Position numbers and translations under genes: made by a program. 64,000 nt of DNA from positions 1,116,001 through 1,180,000 of the forward strand of contig JAPVLO010000382.1 of NCBI GenBank assembly GCA_027257055.1, read 5' to 3'. The notes under the pieces are model-generated. The model had not been told where the DNA came from, searched no databases, and saw nothing but the letters and a program-made list of their open reading frames with translations. The DNA is from Cephalopachus bancanus. Lineage: Eukaryota > Chordata > Mammalia > Primates > Tarsiidae. The stretch's first letter is position 1, and each line of letters starts with the position of its first letter. Positions 24,340 through 33,979 of this stretch are shown here, piece by piece.

Positions 24340-24370
24340 AACTCTCTCTCTCTCTCTTTTTTTCTTTTTT
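24340..24370. repeat. (TC)n / T-rich tract in the LTR
   Basis: ACTCTCTCTCTCTCTCTTTTTTTC in the R region of the LTR. Confidence 0.85.
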
Positions 24371-24489
24371 CCCGTTATAGATCCTCTCTGTAACAGTCCC
24401 CTTTAATAAATCTCTTGGTCCTGGCCGGGTGTGGAGTCATTACTGGCGCCAAAATTCTTTTACTTAGTATATATGTTCATTGAGGAGAA

Positions 24490-25740
24490 GGGGTGTTTTA
24501 TGAAGGCTCGTCAGTATTATGAGATTATGTTTTCCCTACATCATTAGGTATTTAGGTCTCTAGGATCAAACATGGAAGAGCCTCGGAAATGCAAACAGTG
24601 TGACTCCTGCCCAGTCCAGTTAATATTTCAGAGCACCAGGCAGACTTTCCACCTGGGGAGAGAGGTAGGGATCCTGGGCATCATGACTCTGAAGCTGCAA
24701 ACTTCTGTGGGCCCAGGATCCGTTTAAGCAGGCTTCCTCTGTAGGTGAGGACACTTGAGGTAGTGGCGTTTCCGATCTAATACCCTAGCCGAGTCAGACA
24801 ATCTCTGCTCCCTATCAGTATTACTGATGCACAGCCACCCTCAGCTGATTGCCATCTTTCATCTTCTGGAATGTGATTTTTAAATATGTTATGTATTTCA
24901 TTTGAGCAATGCCCTGGATACTGGATTGGAACACAATTGCAGCAGATTACACTATTTATTTTACATACTTGAAGATAGAGCCTCTTGAACTCAATATGCA
25001 AATGCACGTGAATAATATGCAAATCTGTGCTTTCTGCCAAGACTCTGGCATTTTTCTTTTAATGGGACTGTGTGATTCCTGTTCAAGAAGGAAGAGCATC
25101 TTCCTTGCATTCCCCTGCATCAACGCTCTCCCCACTCAAGGTCTTGACCAGCTTAGAACTTCACTAAGCTTCAAAGCCCTGAGAAAATTACAGGCACCAC
25201 TGAATTACATTTAAACCTATAATGGTCAGTCTGAGACACTGTGTAGTGCCTTTTGGTAGGTATGTTACTGATGCAATGAGGTTCACACTACTTCACTGCC
25301 AATTTGGAATTTTATTCTTAACCTCATGGTAAGTCTCCTCAGTAATTCTAAATTTAAATGTTCCTACCGACTGTACAGATGTGGTCACACAACATGTCTA
25401 AAGAAAATAAATGCCGTTTACAAAGCTTTTCAAGGCAAAATTTACAGTGACATGGGTAAAAGGTGTCAGACTGGCAAAGGAAAATTGATTTCTCTATTTA
25501 GTCTCAGAAGAGTGAGTTACATGGGTCCTTTTGTTGTGCCTGCACCACCACCATCATCATCACCGTCACCACTACCAAAGCGACAAGTAGTCCGAGAGGT
25601 GCTCAGACCCAAGCTACTGAAGAAACTATATAACTCAACAAGTTTTTTACCTACTGCGAACACGGCACACTTCTAAGATGTCATAAATATAAGCGTAAGA
25701 CTAGTCTTGCCTTTTAGAAGCACACAATCGAAAAAATAAT
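24490..25740. other. Unique sequence, holds the octamer pair
   Basis: No transposon recognised over 1.2 kb. Contains the octamer/E-box cluster at 24996-25024 and a (CAC/CAT)n-like ACCACCACCATCATCATCACCGTCACC tract at 25543-25572. A 116-codon frame at 25326-25676 runs through that tract without a recognisable domain. Confidence 0.5.
24996..25024 (+). promoter_or_regulatory. Two octamers flanking an E-box
   Basis: Perfect ATGCAAAT at 24996-25003 and 25017-25024, 21 bp start to start (two helical turns), with the palindromic E-box CACGTG at 25005-25010 between. POU-domain factors bind ATGCAAAT and bHLH factors bind CACGTG. Presence of the motifs is direct; enhancer function is inference. Confidence 0.35.
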
Positions 25741-25744
25741 GTCA

Positions 25745-25895
25745 ATAGCTAATATTCACTTAGCCCTTATTATACACCAGGCAACAGGCTCAGCACTCAA
25801 CCCGGGGCGTGTTGTTTGACCTCATTACGACCATACTTGCCCAAGATCTTACAGTTAATAAAGGATGAAGGCTATGTTCAAAGAAACTATCCTAG
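25745..25895 (-). mobile_element. MIR: MIR SINE, antisense
   Basis: TTAGCCCTTATTATACACCAGGCAACAGGCTCAGCACTC, then ACTTGCCCAAGATCTTACAGTTAATAAAGGATGAAGGCTATGTTCAAAG. Reversed MIR with the middle decayed. Confidence 0.7.
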
Positions 25896-25899
25896 TGAC

Positions 25900-26445
25900 T
25901 CCTGAATAAATAATTATTGAAGTGAAATAAATTGACATTTTATAGGGTAAAACGCAACTGTCCCAAAGAACCAAGGTGAGATCCTTAAATCAACTCTTAG
26001 AGAAGGTTTTCATTCAAGGCTATAATGGCAGAGGGGAAGAAAGAAATCAGAAGTTCCAGCTCCCAACAGCCCAGCTCTAATTTGTATTTTATGCTTATAC
26101 TTCAAATAAAATACAATGTCCTCACGGTTTTCTAGTCCTAGCCCTTTATTAAGCAAACATTATTTTTAAAAACATTTAAAATTCTCATAATGAAATATTA
26201 CACAGGCTAGATTTATCCTCACTGTGTTGGGAATGGGATAAATGAGATTCTCTAAGTGATCCAAGAAGCCAGTGAGCACCCAAGGTTCCTGAGTACTGTA
26301 AGCAGACACAATGCACAGGCCAGAAAGAAGTGAAAAACTCTCATTCTTTCTAGTCACCAACAATGAGTGTACTTATTTCTCTTAGCCTTGCAGAAGTGGT
26401 AGAGGCAAGGTAGAGATAGCCATTTTTGATGAAGACACTTCTGCC
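25900..26445. other. Unique sequence, nothing recognised
   Basis: Unique DNA just upstream of the duplicated segment. No exon or repeat recognised. Confidence 0.4.
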
Positions 26446-26448
26446 TGT

Positions 26449-26676
26449 AAATACAAAACACTCTCCAAAGCCTTGTGGTATATGAGAATATGGTGGGGGC
26501 CTAAGCTCCCAACAAATGTTCCGAGCACCAGCTGTGGCCCACGTAATTCACACAGTTCTCTTGAGGACTTTGGGAGAGTGGAAGTTATCTACTTACCCCC
26601 CCTCCTCCACCAGGAAAATGCAATACTGCTGAAATGAATCCCATGGCTTGCTCTAAACTCTGATTCACCTGACTCC
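26449..26676. repeat. Probable source copy of a 220-bp dispersed duplicate
   Basis: This segment recurs at 28134-28354, starting with AAATACAAAACACTCTCCAAAGCC and running to ...TGATTCACCTGA, at high identity (nearly 90% by eye). No direct repeats or A-tail flank this copy, so I take it as the source. Confidence 0.75.
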
Positions 26677-26679
26677 CTG

Positions 26680-27220
26680 AAAAAACATTCTCCTTTATGG
26701 AATCAGTGGATTCAAAGCTCAGAGTACCAGTCATCAGGATGAGAACCTGAAGTCAGAGCTGAGTTATGGCCTAATCAAAACCATCTCCGAATCCCTTGAG
26801 AATCATTCCATTAGTTCTAGATTTTGTTCAGTATTCAAATTTACTTGCTTAACATTGATCAATGACTAGCACTTGGCCCATATTTGAGTGCTTTTATACA
26901 AATAAATTTGATTAAATTGTTTTGAACAGCTTTTGAATTACATCTAAACAGCCATATTTTACAATAGCAAACACACTCTATTCCACCACTGTTATCAATA
27001 AAATATTCATAGAGGCTGAACACATATTGATTTCTAATCATATGGCCAACTACTAAAGAAGCATGTGTTTCTGTTTTTTCCTGTGCTGATGAAGAATGAT
27101 GCAGAAGACAGATGGTGGATGAGAGAGGGTAGAAGAAACCATTAACAAATGATATTTCCAAAAAAAGTTTTTAATAACATAGAAAAGTCCTTAAATTTTG
27201 ATGTCATACGAAAAGAGCAA
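26680..27220. other. Unique sequence, nothing recognised
   Basis: AT-rich unique DNA. A 100-codon antisense frame at 26859-27161 has no recognisable domain. Confidence 0.4.
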
Positions 27221-27465
27221 CATGAAAAATTGTGATCCCAAAAGAAGACATACGGGCAGCCAACAGACACATGATAAAGTGTTCAGTCTCACTCATCATC
27301 AGAGAAATGCAAATCAAAACCACATTGAGATACCACCTAACCCCAGTAAGAATGGTCATCATTAATAAAACAAACAACAACAGACACTGGCGAGAATGCG
27401 TTGAAAAAAGAACGCTTCTACACTGCTAGTGGGAATGCAAACTAGAGCAACCTCTTTGGAAAACA

Positions 27466-27855
27466 GTGTGGTGGTTTCTGAAAGAACTAGAAATTGACCT
27501 TCCATATGACCCAACAACCCCCCTATTGGGGATATACCCTGAGGAACTCAAATCATTCTACAAAAAAAATACCTTGGCAACTCCTTCGGGTCCTCTCCCA
27601 CTATGGAAGCTTTTCTGTTCTCTCAATAAATCCTGCTTTAAAAAAAAGAAAAAAAGATACCTGCACACGCTTGTTTATTGCAAAAACATGGAGGCAACTG
27701 TGATGCCCATCGAAACTGGATTAGACTTTAAAAATGTGGTACATATACACAATGGAATATTATGTAACCATAAAGAAGGACAAACATATGGACTTCACAG
27801 CAACTTGGATGGATTTAGTCTATCACACTCAGTGATCTATCACAGAAACAAATAA
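27466..27855 (+). pseudogene. L1 ORF2: L1 ORF2 C-terminal remnant
   Basis: Open stretch of about 129 codons inside the truncated L1. The first part resembles the ORF2 C-terminal text (…ELEIDLPYDPTTPLLGIYP…). The middle comes from the TINE insert, and the rest returns to L1 in another frame. There is no endonuclease or reverse-transcriptase domain, so it is nonfunctional. Confidence 0.7.
27574..27650 (+). mobile_element. TINE: TINE: LTR-derived mini-retrotransposon, copy 1
   Basis: About 66 nt plus A-tail, inserted in an L1. Starts near TTGGCAACTCC, contains TCCTCTCCCACTATGG, the poly(A) signal AATAAA at 27625-27630, TCCTGCTTT, then A8GAA. The host L1 resumes with AAAAAGATACC at 27651-27661, matching AAAAAAAATACC at 27562-27573, so target-site duplication is present though A-rich. 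The body resembles the R end of a gammaretroviral LTR ending at a normal cleavage site. Copy 2 is at 60302-60376; 55 of 64 core positions match, and all nine differences are transitions. Confidence 0.85.
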
Positions 27856-27922
27856 CAGAGTACCATATGTTCTCAATCATAAGCGGATCTTGAACAATTA
27901 TCACAATACTATAAGAAAGGGA

Positions 27923-27996
27923 TTGGCAGTAGTGGGAAACTGCTGGGGATGGGGGAGGGATTGACAGTTGAGGGAAACTGCCAGGGGATGGGGGGC
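27923..27996 (+). repeat. Tandem hairpin/G-run module in L1 3' UTR
   Basis: Two successive copies of (T)TGRCAGT...GGGAAACTGC followed by GGGGATGGGGG. GGCAGT and ACTGC can pair across the GTGGGAA loop. Another L1 has the same duplication at 42749-42820. Confidence 0.75.
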
Positions 27997-28119
27997 ACAA
28001 CTCATCAACAAGGGTTCCTGCATAATGACCATTTGTATACCTAACTGAATTGTACTCCATATCTTTTAAAAAAATAAAAATTGTGATTCCAAATAAAATA
28101 ATCCATAAAACAAAAGATA

Positions 28120-28368
28120 GGAAGATACCAAAAGAAATACAAAACACTCTCCAAAGCCTTGTGTTATATGAGAATATGGTGGGGGCCTAAACTTCCAACA
28201 AATGTTCCAAGGGTCAACTGTGGCCCACATAAGTCGTGCAGTTCTCTTAAGGACTTTGGGAGAGTGGAGGTTATCTACTTAGCCCCCCTGGAAGATGCAA
28301 TATTGCTGAAATGAATCTCAAGTCTTGCTCCAAACTCTAATTCACTTGAATTTTGGAAGATACCAAAA
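28120..28368. repeat. Inserted copy of the 26.45-kb segment with 14-bp TSD
   Basis: Body 28134-28354 is a diverged copy of 26449-26676 with a small deletion in the C-rich stretch. GGAAGATACCAAAA occurs exactly at 28120-28133 and 28355-28368, directly abutting both ends. There is no poly(A) or poly(T) at either end. The mechanism is unknown. Confidence 0.8.
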
Positions 28369-28699
28369 TATTGAATGATAACCCTTCATTAAAATCTTTG
28401 TTTAATTACCATTAACTAATGCCAACCTACAAAAACTTAAGAAGATTAAAGACCCCACTATATCAGCAAAATGAAAATCTATGAAAAGATAGGCATGAGT
28501 ATATCTCACATAATTTAATAAATATGCGCCTGAAAATCTACATATAAAACTCAATCCTTTAAATGTATTTCACAGATATTTGAAAACCATCTACTTAAAA
28601 ACACATATATTACTATTTTAAACGATGACTTTGAGGCACTAATAAAGTATAGAAAAAAATTATGCAGCAACAACAACTAAGGCAACTTAATATAACTGT

Positions 28700-28856
28700 T
28701 TTTCTTTTTTTAGAGATAGGATCTCCCTCTGTCACTCAGGCTGGAGTGCAGTGGCACAATCACAGCTCACAGTAACCTTGAATTTCTAGGCTCCAGTGAC
28801 TTGTAAGTAGCTGGGATTACAGGGTTCATGCCAACATACCAAGCTATTTTTCTAAT
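28700..28856 (-). mobile_element. Alu: Alu arm, J-like, antisense, interrupted
   Basis: TTTAGAGATAGGATCTCCCTCTGTCACTCAGGCTGGAGTGCAGTGG, then TAAGTAGCTGGGATTACAGGGTTCATGCC. Only the right-arm side is visible before the next Alu begins. A FRAM monomer is the alternative reading. Confidence 0.8.
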
Positions 28857-29151
28857 TTTTTTTTTTTTTTTTTTTGAGTTGAAATCCCATTGTCGCCCAG
28901 GCTGGAGTGCAGTGGCATACTCACAGCCACCCCAGCATTGACCTGCTGGGCTCCAGCGATCCTTCCACCTCAGCCTTCCAAGTAGCTGGAACTATAGGCA
29001 TGCGTTACCATGCCTGGCTAATTTTTGATGTATTGTAGAGATGAAGTCTCGCCAAGTTGCTCCGGCTGGTCTCGAACCCACAGGCTCAGGCAATCCACTC
29101 ACCTCAGCCTCCCAATGTGCTGGGATTACAGGCATGAGCCATCATGCCCCA
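28857..29151 (-). mobile_element. Alu: Alu, lineage-specific type, antisense
   Basis: T(19) tail, GAGTTGAAATCCCATTGTCGCCCAGG, CCTGGCTAATTTTTGATGTATTGTAGAG, ending GGCATGAGCCATCATGCCCCA. Inserted next to or inside the older Alu arm. Confidence 0.92.
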
Positions 29152-29334
29152 CTTTAATATGTTTTTTTTTAAAAGAAGGGGCTTGCATTTATCAGATTTA
29201 TAAAGTTATGAACACAGAATTATGTTCATAAATATAACAAATTTAAAATATGCTATAGATATAAGAAGAAAATTTATAAAACGGGAACTACAAACAATAA
29301 ACAAATTATCACTTAGAATTACAGAAATAAAAAC

Positions 29335-29860
29335 TAACACAGCAATGGAGTATAATTTTTACCTACCAAATTATGATGATTTTTTATTTAGTTTTTAGAT
29401 GGGAGTAGACAAGGACATGGTAAAATATGGCACACTTGCATACTGCTGTAGGGAATGTAAATTGATACGGACCATTTTGGAAAATCCATTTGGCATTATG
29501 GATCAACAGCCTTAAAAATGTGCATACCTTTGACCCTGTAATTCAATTTCTGGGAATCTTTCCTAAAGAAGTAATGTAAAATACAGACAGAAAAGCTTTG
29601 TACACCAAAATGTTCACTGCAGCATCATTTATAATAGTGAAAAATTGAAAGTAATTAAATGGCTGACAGTAAGAAGGTGGTTAAGTAAATTATGCTATAG
29701 CTTTATGACAGAATGTTAAATAGCCTTAAAAATTATGTTTACCAAGAGTTTTCAATAACAGAAAAATCCCTACACTGTGATGTTGTTTTTTTAAAAAAGA
29801 AAAAAAATATATATATATAGTATGATTCCATCTTTCAAAAATGCTGGAAGGAAATAATAG
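29335..29860 (+). mobile_element. L1: Ancient L1 / HAL1-like relic
   Basis: ATACTGCTGTAGGGAATGTAAATTGATACGG..., CCTTTGACCCTGTAATTCAATTTCTGGGAATC, CAAAATGTTCACTGCAGCATCATTTATAATAGTG and GGTGGTTAAGTAAATTATGC follow the ORF2 3' part of old mammalian L1. It is strongly diverged. Confidence 0.75.
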
Positions 29861-29864
29861 CAAT

Positions 29865-30445
29865 TGTCTCTGCTTTGTTAAATGTTAACAGCAATTGTCT
29901 TTGTTGGAATCCAAGTAATTTTTTTTCTGTCAACGTTTCCATTCTTTCCCAGATATTTCACAACAAGCATGTGCTACTTCATGATCAGAAAAAAATTATT
30001 AATTTTAAGTATTTATGCCAGCTGACAGCAAAAGGAGAAAGAATAAAACTGAAATGAGGCAGAGAAACAGATTAATGGAGTATGAGCCTCTTCCTGTCTC
30101 CTTCTACATAATGCCACTAAACTTTTTAAAGCCATGCTGTGATTTAGCAATTACAAGCATATGCAATATTTACCCCATTAGCTGGTTAAAATTAAGTGCA
30201 TAAATCTGTCTAGGATCACAATTGCCTAGTCTTGACGTAAAGGAATCACATAATGAATCATATATGTAAAGTAAGAGTCATGATCTAATTTTGACTTATC
30301 AAGTTTATTTATTTAAAGTTCTGTACTCTCTTTTGTGTGTATATAAAAGCACATGTACTTTAGGTAATTTTTGTCAAAGTGTGCACATTGTATAAACACA
30401 CACTCAAGAACATTAGAACAACTATGAGTTGTATGGTTTGATTCA
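29865..30445. other. Unique AT-rich sequence
   Basis: Contains many AATTA/TAATT-type short motifs (for example ACAATTGCCTAG and ATTAGCTGGTTAAAATTAAG at 30177-30230). No transposon recognised. It could be a conserved noncoding element, but this cannot be judged without alignment. Confidence 0.35.
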
Positions 30446-30449
30446 GTTG

Positions 30450-30600
30450 AAACCCCTTCCTCACTAGGTGGAGAAACTGAGACCCAAATAATTTATGAGG
30501 CTTAAAAATGCACTCAGAATCACTTGGCTGGCCAGCAGCAAAGCCAGTTTGGAGGGTTTCCCCAAATTTATATCATGATGTTTACACCCCAGTGCTATGA
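30450..30600 (-). mobile_element. MIR: Possible MIR SINE, antisense
   Basis: CTAGGTGGAGAAACTGAGACCCAAATAATTTATGAGG...AATCACTTGGCTGGCCAGCAGCAAAGCC resembles reversed MIR, weakly. Confidence 0.4.
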
Positions 30601-30604
30601 CTGT

Positions 30605-31890
30605 AAGAAATTGGAAAGTTGAGATAAAGTTGGATAACACCCATTCTTCATTAAAGAAATTTGCAGAGCTGTTGGTGAGCCCTTAGATATGTGTATAACT
30701 GTCCTTGGTGGTCACTAATGTCTCATTGAGCAGAATAAACTGAAGATAGAGGTTAAAGCATGTCTCTTTTGTTGATGTTCTAAGATCAAAACAGCTCTTT
30801 TCAAAGATTGAAAGGCCAAGAATTTTAGAAGTTCTTGTGTAATGAAATAAAAGTGGGTTAATAATGTAAACCGAACTCTCCAGATAATAAATATTTCACT
30901 GTTCTTATACTACATTGGGCTAGCTATCCCTGCTTTGTGATTCTTGCTTGCTGTGATAAGCATATGAAAAGTTTTTCAAGGTGACTTATTAAGCTTATTA
31001 TCTGAGGGTTTCAGAAAAAGTTTTTGAATATAGATCTTTAGATCTTTTATCCTATGTCAGTTCCTCTAACTTTGAGGTCTAAGGACATGTCTGTTGGCTT
31101 AAGAGTCCTTGCGCCTATTAATTAGGGTACTATTGTATGTAGCAGAAGTTGACTAAGTCATGGCTTAAATGACTTTGCAGACTACCTAAGCTCCCTTTAT
31201 ATCCAATGGGCTTTTACCAAGTGTATGGGTGTCCCTTATAGTATATTGCATATTATTTTTATTAAATCTATATACTATTTAGGCAAATTTACTATGCAAA
31301 TATTTTCTACAAATAGAAACTCAATGTTGATAATAAAATAGAAAACCAAGTATGCAAACCGAGGATCACAGTGTGATTTCAGAGGAAAGATGAAATTTAA
31401 CAGAAGAGGCTCCTTTAACTGGCAATAAAATCTGATCTGAGAACAGCAGGATCATGCCAAGGGAAATGAGTAATGGTGAGATGGTGAGGAAGACGGAGAC
31501 AGAGGTGCAGAGCTGACAAAGCGAATGCACAGGATGAGTCCACGGAGAACTGCAATTAAAGATCAAGACAGATATTTGGAGTAGACTCAAGAAGAGGATT
31601 GGGTGTCCAGTGGAAAGAGCGAAGCAATGGGGTTACCCCTTCAGAAGGTCTGTGCGGTATCACCATTGCCAGCAAGGGAACACCAAGAATCCAAAGTGAT
31701 GAAAATATTGACAATTTCAGAAAAATGATCATTAGAGCCACAGCAGTGTTTGTAAAATTTGAAACATGTTCCCCAATATGAATATAATGTCCAACTACAT
31801 GGCAGTGATCTCCTTAAGTCATACTAAAAAACTCCATTCCATTATTTCTTTATACTCACATAGAGAGCTCACGTTTCTATGGGTAAATAA
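30605..31890. other. Unique sequence, nothing recognised
   Basis: About 1.3 kb of unique DNA. Overlapping short frames at 31366-31781 on both strands show no recognisable domain. Confidence 0.4.
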
Positions 31891-31915
31891 AGTCCTTAAA
31901 AAAGAAAAGTCCAAG

Positions 31916-32195
31916 CCGGGCTCGGTGGCTCAGCCTGTAATCCTGCACCTTTGGGAGGCTGAGGTGAGTGGATTGCCTGAGCCCGTGGGTTCGAGACCCG
32001 CCTGGGCAGCGAGACCTCATCTCTACAATTAGCCAAAAAATCAGGCAGGCGGTAGCGCATGCCTGTAATTCCGGCTACTCGGAAGGCTGAGGCGGAAGGA
32101 TCGCCGGAGCCCAGCAGGTCGAGGCTGCGGTGGCCGGGAGCGGCCACTGCACTCCAATCTGGGCGACAGAGTGAGACTCCAGCTCAAAAAAAAAA
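31916..32195 (+). mobile_element. Alu: Alu, lineage-specific type, upstream twin
   Basis: Starts CCGGGCTCGGTGG and ends in A-rich tail. The 15-nt site AAAGAAAAGTCCAAG flanks it exactly at 31901-31915 and 32196-32210. A small deletion occurs in the linker (AATTAGCCAAAAAATCAGG). Confidence 0.95.
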
Positions 32196-32210
32196 AAAGA
32201 AAAGTCCAAG

Positions 32211-32503
32211 CCAGGCTAGGTGGCTCAGCCTGTAATGCCGCGCCTTTGGGAGGCCGAGGTGAGTGGATTGCCTGAGCCCGTGGGTTCGAGACCCGCCTGG
32301 GCAGGCGAGACCTCATCTCTACAATAAATCAAAAAATTAGCTGGGCGTGGTAGCGCGTGCCTGTAATTCCGGTTACTCGGAAGGCTGAGGCGGAAGGATC
32401 GCCAGCGCCCAGCAGGTCGAGGCCGCGGTGGCCGGGAGCAGCCACTGCACTCCAGTCTGGGCGACAGAGTGAGACTCCAACTCAAAAAAAAAAAAAAAGA
32501 AAG
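32211..32503 (+). mobile_element. Alu: Alu, lineage-specific type, downstream twin
   Basis: Starts CCAGGCTAGGTGG directly after the second copy of AAAGAAAAGTCCAAG. A third copy with the last base changed (AAAGAAAAGTCCAAA) follows its tail at 32504-32518. The two Alus differ at several diagnostic points, so they are not one recent exact duplication. Confidence 0.95.
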
Positions 32504-32639
32504 AAAGAAAAGTCCAAAATACAAAACGTTGGGAGGCTGGGAGGGGTTTTGGATATCTAAACATAAAGATAATTATCATGTTGTGAGCAAATTAATTATA
32601 TACTACATAGTTCATCATCTAGCAAGGACTATAGGCAGA

Positions 32640-32815
32640 GCTAGCATGGCTGGGTGACCATGAGTAAGCTGTTTAAACTTTCTAAGCCACAGTTTTCTCG
32701 TCTGTAAAATGGAGATAATAATACCTACCTTGCAGAATTTTTGTGAGAATTAAATGAGATAATGTATGTAAAGTACCCAGAAAGATTCCTGGAACATCTG
32801 CCCCCATAACGGATA
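32640..32815 (+). mobile_element. MIR: MIR SINE
   Basis: GGGTGACCATGAGTAAGCTGTTTAAACTTTCTAAGCCACAGTTTTCTCGTCTGTAAAATGGAGATAATAATACC is a clear MIR core. Confidence 0.85.
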
Positions 32816-32829
32816 CTAGTTATGATAAT

Positions 32830-33390
32830 GATTATGATGATGAGGATGTTTCTTAAAATATTGCAAACATGTAAATTTCTCCTTCCCTCACCCTTTTCAA
32901 TTGCCCTAAAAGGAAGAATCATTCCACCATCTCCCTTCCTCCTCTCAAGTCTCTGTGAAATGGACAAGAACTAGGGAAAAGCCTGATGTGTTAGAAAAGT
33001 TTCTCACCAACTAAGCATATTTCCTTGGAATCTGACAGTCAGCATCCCTTGTGCCTCTCACATGCAGAGAGACCATAGCCCCTATCTGACTCGAACCTCA
33101 CTACAGGACTTGTCCAAATCTCTCCATTACCTACGTCATTAGCATACTATAGATAAAGCCTCCCCAGCCGTGCACCACTGCACCAGGAAAGCCAAAACAT
33201 ACCAATCAGCAGACACAGAGGAGAGAAACCTTACTGTACAATAAGGAGCACAGAAGAGCATCAGCTGAGAGACACACCCAAATCTTTCATATTTGATAAG
33301 AATATAGATAACCTCCTTAGCTAACATGTCCCAGAAAGGTCTCCTGGAGCCGTCTGTATTCTAACTCTGCATTCAGTCTATAGAAAATGT
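32830..33390. other. Unique sequence, nothing recognised
   Basis: No family recognised. A short TTATGATAATGATTATGATGATGAGGATG tract lies at 32819-32847. Confidence 0.4.
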
Positions 33391-33394
33391 GAGT

Positions 33395-33560
33395 TCCCCC
33401 ACCAAGTCCAGAGTCCTTAGACTCTTGAATATAACTATGAGGTTTTAGGCAGGACAATTATCCCTCTGGGCCTTGCATTCCCCTTCTAGAAAATAAAGAT
33501 GTTGTATCAATTAATCTTAAAGCTCCCTTCTGAAAATAATAGTCTATAAGTGCTTATATA
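33395..33560 (+). mobile_element. MIR: MIR SINE
   Basis: GTCCAGAGTCCTTAGACTCTTGAATATAACTATGAGGTTTTAGGCAGGACAATTATCCCTCTGGGCCTTGCATTCC fits a decayed MIR. Confidence 0.6.
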
Positions 33561-33661
33561 TTACTTATAATTAATAAATAAAGCAAAAAGAAATGGGTGA
33601 ATGACAGATGATAAATAATTCAGATAATGATAAATAGATGATAGATAGATAATGAAAGTAT

Positions 33662-33968
33662 GGAGTTGTTTTGTTTTGTTTTGAGTAAAAGTCTCACTCT
33701 GTTGCCCAGGCTGGAGTGCAATGGTGACCAGCCCAGCAGGTCACCACAGCCTTGACCTGCTGGGCTCAGGTGATCCTTCCGCCTCAGCCTTCCAAGTAGC
33801 TGGAACCACAGGCATGTGCCACCATGCCTGGCTAATTTTTTTGATTTATAGTACAGACTAGGTCTCACCAAGTTGCCCAGGCTGGTCTCGAACCCCTGAA
33901 CTCAAGCAATTCTCTTGTCTCTGCCTCCCAAAGTGCTGGGATTACAGGTATGAACCACCAGGCCCAGC
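33662..33968 (-). mobile_element. Alu: Alu, antisense, intermediate type
   Basis: TTGTTTTGTTTTGTTTTGAGTAAAAGTCTCAC start, TTTTTTTGATTTATAGTACAGACTAGGTCTCACC middle, end GGTATGAACCACCAGGCCCAGC. TSD TGAAAGTAT at 33653-33661 and 33969-33977. A CCAGCCCAGCAGGTCACC insertion near 33727 partly repeats adjacent sequence. Confidence 0.92.
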
Positions 33969-33979
33969 TGAAAGTATAT

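Larger units (their letters stand above)
24008..24480 (+). mobile_element. Solo LTR of a class I (gammaretrovirus-like) endogenous retrovirus
   Basis: No internal retroviral genes lie beside it. A U3-R-U5 layout is visible: two CCAAT-box repeats (CCAATAGGACCATAACACGG at 24222 and CCAATAGGAGCATAGCACGG at 24274), a TATA-like GATAAATAC at 24317, a (TC)n tract, and poly(A) signal AATAAA at 24405-24410 followed by a G/T-rich stretch. A TGGCGCC at 24444-24450 equals the start of a lysine-tRNA primer site but is too short to rely on. Terminal TG/CA and TSD are not clear, so the ends are approximate. It differs in sequence from the two TINE inserts. Confidence 0.65.
27225..28093 (+). mobile_element. 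L1: 5'-truncated L1 containing a TINE
   Basis: Body 27243-28075. It opens with GAAGACATACGGGCAGCCAACAGACACATG, an ORF2 segment, and runs to the 3' UTR with ATATCTTTTAAAAAAATAAAAA. TSD AAAAATTGTGATCCCAAA (27225-27242) and AAAAATTGTGATTCCAAA (28076-28093), 17 of 18 matching. The ORF2 frame is broken by the TINE at 27574-27650. A tandem hairpin/G-rich module fills the 3' UTR (27923-27996). Confidence 0.95.

Noticed and set aside
24444..24450. TGGCGCC as a lysine-tRNA primer-binding site
   Set aside because: Only 7 nt match and no internal retroviral sequence follows, so it cannot be told from chance.
25326..25676. 116-codon frame with a proline-rich centre
   Set aside because: The proline run comes from an ACC/ATC simple repeat. 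No family, no splice sites.
26449..28354. Simple tandem duplication of 1.7 kb
   Set aside because: Only the 220-bp segment repeats; flanks do not match, and the second copy has its own TSD.
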